Shown here: piece by piece, positions 16,167 to 23,010 of the stretch | How positions within the stretch are numbered: the first letter of the stretch is position 1 | Layout of the letters: the number at the start of each line of letters is the position of its first letter | Source: a bacterium | GTDB lineage: Bacteria; Myxococcota_A; Bradymonadia; Bradymonadales; Bradymonadaceae | DNA length: 37,562 nucleotides | Assembly (NCBI GenBank): GCA_030427705.1 | Contig: JAUIBR010000059.1 | Span: forward strand, 1 to 37,562 | Direction of reading: 5' to 3' | Notes under the pieces: model-generated | The model's database searches: none | Seen by the model: the letters and a program-made list of their open reading frames with translations, nothing else | Told to the model about the DNA's origin: nothing | Position numbers and translations under genes: made by a program

Positions 16167-17269
16167 TGTCCGAAGAACTCGCCAGTGTTCCACTTGAAGC
16201 TCGCCATATCGAACATGGTGGAAAGATGGTCCCGTTTGCGGGATTCAACATGCCGATCCAATACACCGGCATCAAACAAGAACACCTAGCCGTTCGCAAT
16301 CAGGTGGGGTTGTTCGACGTCAGCCATATGGGCGAAGTCGAATTCAAGGGTCCGGACGCATTGGTGGCGGTCGACAAACTGGTCACCAATAACGTGCATA
16401 ACCTCGTTGATGGGCAGGCCATGTACACGGCGATGTGCAACGAAGAGGGCGGTATCATCGACGACCTGGTGGTCTATCGCCTTGCCGCAGACCACGTGTT
16501 GATCTGTGTGAACGCAGCAAATCGCGCCAAGGACTTTAGGCACTTATCGATGAACGCGATCGGCGACGTAGAGGTCAGCGACAACTCGGATTCCTACGCG
16601 CAGTTGGCGCTTCAGGGGCCAAACGCGCAGGCACTATTATCGGGGCTAACGGCCACCGATCTGGGTGGCATCAAATACTATCACGCAGAATTCGGCGCAG
16701 TTGCTGGTGTCGAGAATGTCCTGATCTCCCGAACGGGCTACACCGGAGAGGACGGCTTCGAACTCTACATTCCAGTGGACGGGGCTGTGACCATCTTTGA
16801 TGCGATCGTCGCTGCTGGAGAGCCTCACGGGCTTGCCCTGTGCGGATTGGGTTGCCGCGACACTCTGCGACTTGAAGCGAAGTACCTGCTCTATGGCAAC
16901 GATATCGATGAAACCACGAATCCGGTTGAGGCCGGATTGAACTGGGTGGTGAAGCTTGACCGGGATACCAATTTCGTTGGGCGAAAGTCGATCGAGATTG
17001 CGAAGGCTGCCGGACCAAGCCGCCGATTGCGAGGGGTTGTCCTTCAGGGACGCGGAGTTATCCGCAACGGGTACGAGATATACGCGCACGGTGAGGACAC
17101 CAAAATCGGCCATATAACCAGCGGCTCGTACGCTCCCGCCCTTGAACAGAGCATCGGGCTGGGTTACATCGACATAAATCACGTCAATGATGACGTGGTC
17201 GATGTTGATATCCGCGGCCGTCGAATCCCGGCAGACGTGACCAAAAAGGCATTCTACAAGCGATCATGA
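16166..17269 (+). CDS. gcvT: Aminomethyltransferase, glycine cleavage T-protein
   Basis: GcvT releases ammonia from the aminomethyl arm on GcvH and hands methylene to THF. The 367 residues contain PFAGFNMPIQYTG, VGLFDVSHMGEV, the conserved GGIIDDLVVYR with its catalytic Asp, LQGPNAQ, SRTGYTGEDGFELY, the RLEAKYLLYGNDID segment, LNWVVKLD, FVGRKS and IGHITSGSYAP. Start ATG 16166 shares one base with the folD stop (TAATG) and has GGAGG at 16157-16161. GcvT, GcvH and FolD form a clear functional operon. There is no glycine riboswitch upstream in this window. Confidence 0.96.
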   Translation: MSEELASVPLEARHIEHGGKMVPFAGFNMPIQYTGIKQEHLAVRNQVGLFDVSHMGEVEFKGPDALVAVDKLVTNNVHNLVDGQAMYTAMCNEEGGIIDDLVVYRLAADHVLICVNAANRAKDFRHLSMNAIGDVEVSDNSDSYAQLALQGPNAQALLSGLTATDLGGIKYYHAEFGAVAGVENVLISRTGYTGEDGFELYIPVDGAVTIFDAIVAAGEPHGLALCGLGCRDTLRLEAKYLLYGNDIDETTNPVEAGLNWVVKLDRDTNFVGRKSIEIAKAAGPSRRLRGVVLQGRGVIRNGYEIYAHGEDTKIGHITSGSYAPALEQSIGLGYIDINHVNDDVVDVDIRGRRIPADVTKKAFYKRS

Positions 17270-17276
17270 GGAAGGA

Positions 17277-17663
17277 ATGGAAATCCCATCAGACTTGAAG
17301 TTTACGAAAGACCACGAATGGGTCCGGATCGAAGGCGGTGGCGTTGTCGCGGTGGGAATCACCCACTTTGCGCAGGATGCCCTGGGTGACATCGTCTATG
17401 TTGAAGTGCCTGACGTCGGTGACCCCGTCGAAACCGGCGGCGAGTTCGGCGTTGTCGAGAGTGTCAAAGCCGTAAGCGACGTCTACGCTCCGGTCGCTGG
17501 TGAGGTGGTCGAGGTTAATCTCGCCCTCGAAGATGCCCCAGAATTGGTGAACGAGAGCCCCTACGAAGACGGTTGGATTCTGAAGATCAAGATGTCGGAT
17601 GAAGGAGAACTCGATAACCTCATGGACGCCGAGGACTACCGGGAACTGCTCGATTCAGAGTAG
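17277..17663 (+). CDS. gcvH: Glycine cleavage H-protein
   Basis: GcvH is the small lipoyl carrier of the glycine cleavage system. The 128 residues show DHEWVRIEG, GITHFAQDALGDIVYVEVP, and the lipoylation site ESVKAVSDVYAP with Lys64 as the attachment residue, then the ESPYEDGWILKIK segment. Start ATG 17277 follows GAGGAAGG. Normally gcvP (one or two genes) follows; here the next gene is on the opposite strand two bases away, so the P-protein must be encoded elsewhere. Confidence 0.96.
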   Translation: MEIPSDLKFTKDHEWVRIEGGGVVAVGITHFAQDALGDIVYVEVPDVGDPVETGGEFGVVESVKAVSDVYAPVAGEVVEVNLALEDAPELVNESPYEDGWILKIKMSDEGELDNLMDAEDYRELLDSE

Positions 17664-17665
17664 GC

Positions 17666-18727
17666 CTAAACTGCGGTCCATCGCTCTAAACGCGCCCCGA
17701 TCACTCGTGGCGCGTTTTTTAGTTCTTGCAGGTCCTTGCTGCCCGTCAAAACGCAGGCCGTCCGCAGTGCGTTGACCAGCCGTTGTCCAGTCTGCAGCGC
17801 GGCATCTTCGCCTCCTCCAAAGGCCGCTTTTAACCAGGGGAGTGCCATTCCGGCGAGCTCCGCACCCAACGCGATCGCCTTCGCCGCGTCCAATCCGCTT
17901 CTCAGACCGCCCGAGGCGATCGTTCGCATGCCTGCGCGTTGCGCGTAGACGACGGATGCAGCGGTGGGAACGCCCCATTCCCAGAACAACGTTCCGAGAT
18001 CGCGCTCTTCTTCGGGCGTTCGCAGTGCTTCGACCCCAATCCAAGTGGTTCCGCCGGCGCCGGAAGTGTCCACCCATTCGATTCCATGCTTCGCAAGCCG
18101 TTGGAGCGTTCGTGGGGATAGCCCACATCCGGTTTCCTTCGCGATCACAGGTACACTGAGTTCGTCGACCAGACGGCTGATCCCATCCAAGCACCCTCGA
18201 AAATCGCGGTCGCCTTCGGGTTGCATCAGTTCCTGTCCTGGATTGAGATGCACACACAATGCATCCGCACCAATGCCGCCGACGAGATCTTCCGCTTGTG
18301 CTGTCGTCATCGCTGCGGCCTGAACCGCACCAATATTGCCCAACAGCAAGATATCGGGCGCGATATCACGCACTTTGTATGTGTCAGCCAGCGCCGGGTC
18401 CTTGAGGATGGCGCGTTGGCTCCCAACACCAAACGCGATGTTCATCTCCTGCGCCACCGAAGCGAGAGTGCGATTGATCTCTCTCGCTTGCTCGGCGCCG
18501 CCGGTCATCCCCGTGATCAAAAGCGGAGCGCTTAGCGTCTTTTGGAAGACTTTCACGGTGAGATCGACCTCGGACACGCTCAATTCTGGCAGCGAGTCGT
18601 GTAGCAACTCAACGTCCTCTAGCAACGTGGTTTTCGTCCGATACTCGACCTCGTCCTCGGCACACAGCCGAAGATGGTCGAGTTTTCGCTGCTCAATCTG
18701 GGGGTCGTCGAAGTTTCGATCGTTCAC
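17666..18727 (-). CDS. fni: Type 2 isopentenyl-diphosphate delta-isomerase
   Basis: This FMN- and NADPH-dependent enzyme interconverts isopentenyl and dimethylallyl diphosphate in isoprenoid synthesis. From the GTG at 18727 it has 353 residues with RKLDHLRLC (14-22), the HDSLPEL motif (43-49), APLLITGMTGG (67-77), VGSQRAIL, HLNPGQELMQPEGDRDF, VIAKETGCG, DTSGAGGTTW, and IASGGLRSG for FMN phosphate. The GTG is preferred over an ATG at 18766 because AGGAGG stands five bases upstream of it. The 3' end of the gene contains, antisense, a strong terminator for the gcvH transcript. It is divergent from kinase 1. Confidence 0.94.
   Translation of the reverse strand: MNDRNFDDPQIEQRKLDHLRLCAEDEVEYRTKTTLLEDVELLHDSLPELSVSEVDLTVKVFQKTLSAPLLITGMTGGAEQAREINRTLASVAQEMNIAFGVGSQRAILKDPALADTYKVRDIAPDILLLGNIGAVQAAAMTTAQAEDLVGGIGADALCVHLNPGQELMQPEGDRDFRGCLDGISRLVDELSVPVIAKETGCGLSPRTLQRLAKHGIEWVDTSGAGGTTWIGVEALRTPEEERDLGTLFWEWGVPTAASVVYAQRAGMRTIASGGLRSGLDAAKAIALGAELAGMALPWLKAAFGGGEDAALQTGQRLVNALRTACVLTGSKDLQELKNAPRVIGARLERWTAV
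17688..17720 (+). terminator. Intrinsic terminator of the folD-gcvTH transcript inside the fni coding sequence
   Basis: AAACGCGCC (17688-17696) pairs with GGCGCGTTT (17709-17717) to a nine-base stem with a 12-base loop, and six T run from 17715 to 17720. On the plus strand it lies 25 bases after the gcvH stop. The same bases on the minus strand code for residues close to the C-terminus of the isomerase. Confidence 0.82.
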
Positions 18728-18812
18728 CTTGCCTCCTATCGCCCACTTCTGATGCGGGATCTTCAAGGTCGGTGCGGAGTATTACAAGTGCACCACGCGA
18801 CAGCAACCTACA

Positions 18813-18842
18813 TTGACGCCAGTCCAAAACGCGACCTATACT
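18813..18842 (+). promoter_or_regulatory. Candidate sigma70 promoter of kinase 1
   Basis: TTGACG (18813-18818) and TATACT (18837-18842) are separated by 18 bases, and lie 36 bases before the kinase 1 ATG at 18878 in the 150 bp shared with the divergent fni gene. Both hexamers are close to consensus. Confidence 0.5.
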
Positions 18843-18877
18843 CGCCGGAAATTGACTCCCCGCGCCAGTTTGCGCCC

Positions 18878-21259
18878 ATGAAACCAATGTTATTCGGCAA
18901 ATACTGCCTCCTCGAACGCATCAGCGTAGGCGGGATGGCCGAAGTGTTTAGAGCAAAGCCGTTTGATGCTCCGGATTTCCAAGGATATCTGGCGCTGAAG
19001 CGTATTTTGCCGCATCTGGCTGAGGACGACGAATTCATCATGATGTTCGTCGACGAAGCGAAGCTGACCGTTCAGCTCCAACATCCGAACATCGTTCGCA
19101 TTTACGAACTCGGCCAATTCCAATCGTCGTATTACATCCTGATGGAGTACATCGCGGGTCGGGATTTGCTGACGCTTCAAAAGCGTGTTCGCAAACGCCG
19201 TGAGACAATTGGTGTCGAACTGTCGGTCTTCATCGCGCGCGAAGTTGCCCGTGGACTGCATTACGCCCACACCAAAGCAGACCAAAATGGGCAGCCACTG
19301 AACATCATTCACCGCGATATCTCGCCGCAAAACGTGCTCATCGATTATCGAGGGCAGGTGAAGGTTATCGACTTCGGCATCGCCAAAGCTGCGGTTCAGA
19401 GCACGCGTACTCAGGTCGGCGTGCTGAAGGGTAAGATGGGCTACATGAGCCCCGAACAGGTCAAAGGTCTTACGCTTGACCCCCGAAGCGACGTGTTCGC
19501 AATCGGAACGGTCATGTGGGAGATGCTAACCAACCGCCGACTCTTCAACGGGGCGAACGAGTTCGAGACCATGCAAATGGTCAAAGAGGCAAGGGTGGTG
19601 CGGCCGAGCGAGAAGAACCCCGACATTCCACCAGAGGTCGACGAACTCGTCATGCGCGCGCTGACCGAAGAACGCGACGAGCGCTACGCATCAGCGGCTG
19701 CGATGGCAGACGCGCTCGACGGGTGGATTCTGTCACGCGGTATCAACGAAGAGACGCTGTCCACGTGGATGCGCGAGGTGTTTGCCGAAGAACTTTCTGA
19801 GGAGATCGGTAAACAGGACGAGTTTGCGAAGATCAAAACCGCCGACGATGTCCGTAAGATCTTGTTCGCAAAAGATGAAAATGCTGGCGATAGCCAGGAG
19901 CAGCAGCCCGAAGAACAATACGAAAAGACGGAGATCTGGGACGCAGAGATTCTCCCAGATGAGCACGCAGACCTCTCGGAGTTCGCAGCCCAGCACACCG
20001 TGGTTCAAGCAGGTGGCTTCGACCCCTCTCAACTAGATACGAGCGAACAAAGTCCGCCGCAGCTGCCTAACCGGCCTGCAAATGTCGTCACACCGATTCC
20101 GCTACCGAATCAGCAACCGGACCAAACTGACACGGTGGAGCGCGCACCGCTAATGGCTCCGCCGCCGGTTCCACAGAAGGCGGACGCGAGTTTTTCGGCG
20201 GAGAGCACGAATCCCCATATGCGCGCGAAGCCGAAATCTGGGGGTGGTGGAGCGCGTCTCGTCCTTACCGGCATCGCATTCGTTCTGTTCATGGCGATCT
20301 GCGTTTTGGCGACATATGTGGTCGGCACCAAACTCATGGTGCCACCGACGGGTGGCGTTTTGGTCACGGTCGAGAACACAGATACCGCCACCATAAAGGT
20401 CGATGGGAAGCCCGTGATTGGCATCCCGGCAAGAGCCGATGAACTCTCGGTAGGCGACCACCTACTTGAGGTGACCGCCGATGGCTTCAAGCCGCATCAA
20501 GCGAAAGTAACAGTTGCGGCCGAGAAGGTCCTGCCAATCAACGTTAAGCTCAAGCCCACAAAGGTTGAGGTCAAAGTACCGGTCAAGCTACCCGAACTCC
20601 CTGGAATGCGGGTCTACCTGAACGGCGAGCCTCGCCTACCCGAAGAAGTCGAACCGCATGTGGTGTTGCCCAAGGGAACACACCTATTCGAGGTTACCGC
20701 CACCGATATGCAGCCCTGGCGAGAGTTCTTGGAGATCCAAGATGAAAACTCGATGCCTCAGGTAAATGTGACGATGAAGCCGATTAAGTACTCGGTGGAA
20801 GTAACCGCCGAGGAACGATCTGTACTTCGTCACAACGGTGAGCGGCTAGGAACTGTGCCCGTCACAGTCGATCTCGATCCGTTCGAGGTGCATAAGCTGG
20901 AGATCAGTATCCGTGCACAAGGGGTGTCGCGTTGGTCTGGGTATTTTGCGCTTCCTGAGATTGCGACGGACAAACTCGCGCTCTCTTATGACCTTTCGCG
21001 TAAGGGACATCGGTCGACCGACTTTGGCTTCGTCACGATCGATACCGGTTCTGATTGGTATTCAGTCTGGATTGATAATGTCGATACGGGCCTAACCACG
21101 CCGATCCAGCCAGGCAAACCCCTGCCAATCAGCATTGGCGAGCATACGATCTCGTTGCGCCGCGGCTTCAAGCGTCACGACAAGAAGATCGACGTTCGAA
21201 AGCGCGAGACCTTCGTTATCCGCGAAAACCTGAAATTTGAGTGGGACTCGGCGAACTAG
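18878..21259 (+). CDS. Transmembrane Ser/Thr protein kinase with PEGA domains (kinase 1)
   Basis: A 793-residue Hanks-type kinase. The kinase domain (about 7-285) has GKYCLLERISVGGMAEVFRA with the glycine-rich loop, Lys41 of LALKR, the catalytic loop HRDISPQN (145-152), DFG (165-167) and the activation segment GKMGYMSPEQ (185-194). A Pro/Gln-rich acidic juxtamembrane stretch (about 330-455) precedes one membrane helix (about 460-483). The extracytoplasmic part (490-793) is several PEGA-like beta domains with IKVDGKPVIGIPA, VYLNGEPRLP and WIDNVDTG motifs. ATG 18878 begins just before the kinase fold; the frame is open to 18674 but overlaps fni. No ribosome binding site is obvious. It likely senses the envelope; substrates unknown. 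Confidence 0.93.
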   Translation: MKPMLFGKYCLLERISVGGMAEVFRAKPFDAPDFQGYLALKRILPHLAEDDEFIMMFVDEAKLTVQLQHPNIVRIYELGQFQSSYYILMEYIAGRDLLTLQKRVRKRRETIGVELSVFIAREVARGLHYAHTKADQNGQPLNIIHRDISPQNVLIDYRGQVKVIDFGIAKAAVQSTRTQVGVLKGKMGYMSPEQVKGLTLDPRSDVFAIGTVMWEMLTNRRLFNGANEFETMQMVKEARVVRPSEKNPDIPPEVDELVMRALTEERDERYASAAAMADALDGWILSRGINEETLSTWMREVFAEELSEEIGKQDEFAKIKTADDVRKILFAKDENAGDSQEQQPEEQYEKTEIWDAEILPDEHADLSEFAAQHTVVQAGGFDPSQLDTSEQSPPQLPNRPANVVTPIPLPNQQPDQTDTVERAPLMAPPPVPQKADASFSAESTNPHMRAKPKSGGGGARLVLTGIAFVLFMAICVLATYVVGTKLMVPPTGGVLVTVENTDTATIKVDGKPVIGIPARADELSVGDHLLEVTADGFKPHQAKVTVAAEKVLPINVKLKPTKVEVKVPVKLPELPGMRVYLNGEPRLPEEVEPHVVLPKGTHLFEVTATDMQPWREFLEIQDENSMPQVNVTMKPIKYSVEVTAEERSVLRHNGERLGTVPVTVDLDPFEVHKLEISIRAQGVSRWSGYFALPEIATDKLALSYDLSRKGHRSTDFGFVTIDTGSDWYSVWIDNVDTGLTTPIQPGKPLPISIGEHTISLRRGFKRHDKKIDVRKRETFVIRENLKFEWDSAN

Positions 21260-21430
21260 CTTTTGAGCTCGGCTTTGCCTCGCGGCTTTTGAGCGACCTT
21301 CGGTCGCGGCGACCAAGCTCGGCTTCGCCTCGCGGCGACCAAGCTCGGCTTCGCCTCGCGGCGACCAAGCTCGGCTTCGCCTCGCGGCTTGTGAGCGACC
21401 TTCGGTCGCGGCCGTCGCGCAGCGACTCAA
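21260..21430 (-). repeat. Composite hairpin-repeat element in a convergent junction
   Basis: Read on the minus strand the order is: one A unit with GTCGC-TGC-GCGAC (21412-21431), one C unit with GCGACC-GAA-GGTCGC (21388-21411), three B units of 26 bases with GAGGCGAAGCCGAGC (21310-21387), a second C unit (21286-21309) and a shortened B unit ending GAGCTCAAA (21262-21285). It fills precisely the space between the kinase 1 TAG (21257-21259) and the TAG of the opposing sigma54 activator (21431-21433). It is the inverted relative of 12312-12587. Confidence 0.95.
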
Positions 21431-22870
21431 CTAGATATCGTCCGCTTCGATTCCGTGTTTGGTCATCAACTTGCGGAAGTACTTCCGATCGATGTCCGCT
21501 TCGCGTGATGCCTGGCTGATATTACCGTTATGGCGTCGCAACAGCTCTAGGATGTAGTCACGCTCAAAACTGGAGATCCATTCTTCTTTGGCATCCTTGA
21601 AGGGCAGCTCCGACAACTCGTTCTTGTCTGGAACTTCGAGACCCTCGTTCGGAGGCGGATCCGAGGGATTCCCATGGAGGGCAGGGCGATGGCCGGAGCT
21701 TACGTTGCCTGTGATGTAATCAGGAAGGTCTTCCAATTGCAGGATATCGCTCTCCGCAAAAGAACAGGCACGTTCGATTACGTTGACCAGCTCACGCACG
21801 TTTCCTGGCCACTCGTACCGCTGCAACGCCGATAGTGCGTCTGCTGAGGCCTGTTTAACCCGCGGTGACCCATCGGCGGTTTGGTTGAAGTCCAGGCGAT
21901 TCAAGAAGTGCGTCACCAAAAGAGGGATGTCTTCGGATCGCTCCCGCAATGCTGGGAGGTTCAGTCGCACGACGCTCAAACGATAGAACAAGTCTTCGCG
22001 GAATCGACCAGCGCGCACTTCGGATTCCAAGTCACGGTTGGTTGCCGCTACCACACGAACATTTACCGGGATGCTTTTGTTCGAGCCAACTCGGCGTACT
22101 TCGCGTTGCTCAAGCACGCGAAGAAGCTTGGGTTGCAGATCGATCGACAATTCCCCGAGCTCATCGAGGAAGATCGTGCCGCCCTGCGCCATCTCGAAAA
22201 GGCCCTTACGGGTCATCAGGGCGCCAGTGAAGCTGCCTTTCTCGTGACCGAAGAGCTCTGACTCGATGAGTGATTCAGGGACCGCGCCGCAGTCGAACAC
22301 GATCATCTCTTTGTCGGCTCGCTTGCTCATCTTGTGAATCGTGCGAGCGACAACTTCCTTACCAGTGCCGGTCTCGCCTTCGATGACGACCGTGGCCGAA
22401 GTTGGGGCGATCTTTTCCAAAATGCCGAAAATCTCGCGCATCTTGAGACTTCGACCGACAATGTCACCGAATGTCTCGGATGCCGAAGGCACCACGGGCA
22501 CTTGTTCGTCGACGGATGAAAACTGAATCTGCGTATTGCCAACGGTGAGCGTCAAACCTGGCGCGAGGAACGCATCGCGGATCCGAACCCCGTTGATGAA
22601 AGTGCCGTTGGTACTACCCAGGTCGATCACCACATAGTCGTCATCTTCCTGCACAATTCGGCAGTGGTGGCGACTAACTGTTTCGTCTGCGAGAATAATG
22701 TCGTTGTCTTCGAGTGTTCCGATATTAATGACGTTTTGATCGAAGACATACTCGGACTGGTCATCCTGTCCGGGGCTAACAACAATACGTGCTTTACGCA
22801 GATGGAGCGTGCGAGGCTGCCCATCAACGTAAGCGATCTTGGTAGGTTGAGACTTTCCGTACAGCGGCAT
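21431..22870 (-). CDS. FHA-domain sigma54-dependent transcription activator
   Basis: A 479-residue enhancer-binding protein. The FHA domain (about 25-120) has Gly51, SRHH (66-69) and STNGTFING (86-94), the residues that bind phosphothreonine peptides. The AAA+ domain has Walker A GETGTGKE (165-172), a GSFTGA loop (212-217, usually GAFTGA) for contact with sigma54, Walker B GTIFLDE (231-237), REDLFYRL and WPGNVREL (354-361). A Fis-type helix-turn-helix closes the protein (about 432-472). Start ATG 22870 is chosen above an upstream TTG at 22879. In Myxococcus-type bacteria such FHA activators are controlled by Ser/Thr kinases, and two lie on either side here; a link is inferred. Confidence 0.94.
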   Translation of the reverse strand: MPLYGKSQPTKIAYVDGQPRTLHLRKARIVVSPGQDDQSEYVFDQNVINIGTLEDNDIILADETVSRHHCRIVQEDDDYVVIDLGSTNGTFINGVRIRDAFLAPGLTLTVGNTQIQFSSVDEQVPVVPSASETFGDIVGRSLKMREIFGILEKIAPTSATVVIEGETGTGKEVVARTIHKMSKRADKEMIVFDCGAVPESLIESELFGHEKGSFTGALMTRKGLFEMAQGGTIFLDELGELSIDLQPKLLRVLEQREVRRVGSNKSIPVNVRVVAATNRDLESEVRAGRFREDLFYRLSVVRLNLPALRERSEDIPLLVTHFLNRLDFNQTADGSPRVKQASADALSALQRYEWPGNVRELVNVIERACSFAESDILQLEDLPDYITGNVSSGHRPALHGNPSDPPPNEGLEVPDKNELSELPFKDAKEEWISSFERDYILELLRRHNGNISQASREADIDRKYFRKLMTKHGIEADDI

Positions 22871-22951
22871 GCGCGTCAACGCCTTATCAAGCAGAAAATT
22901 GGATACTCAGGTCAGTCTTTGCTTAAACATCCGAAAATCTCCGGTGTGACA

Positions 22952-22980
22952 TTGACGTCGACCCCGAGGATCCAAAGAAT
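22952..22980 (+). promoter_or_regulatory. Weak candidate promoter of kinase 2
   Basis: TTGACG (22952-22957) and AAGAAT (22975-22980), spaced 17 bases, lie 31 bases before the GTG at 23011, in the 140 bp shared with the divergent sigma54 activator. The -10 matches only four of six bases. I found no GG-N10-GC type sigma54 site that convinced me. Confidence 0.3.
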
Positions 22981-23010
22981 GGTAGTCGGTTCTAAAGGAT
23001 TCACCGAGCG

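Noticed and set aside
18674-18877. N-terminal extension of kinase 1 by 68 residues
   Set aside because: The extension overlaps the fni gene in opposite direction and its promoter, and precedes the usual kinase start without domain.
22880-23010. Sigma54 promoter in the space between the activator and kinase 2
   Set aside because: No convincing GG and GC elements at the required distance; only a weak sigma70-like pair was found.
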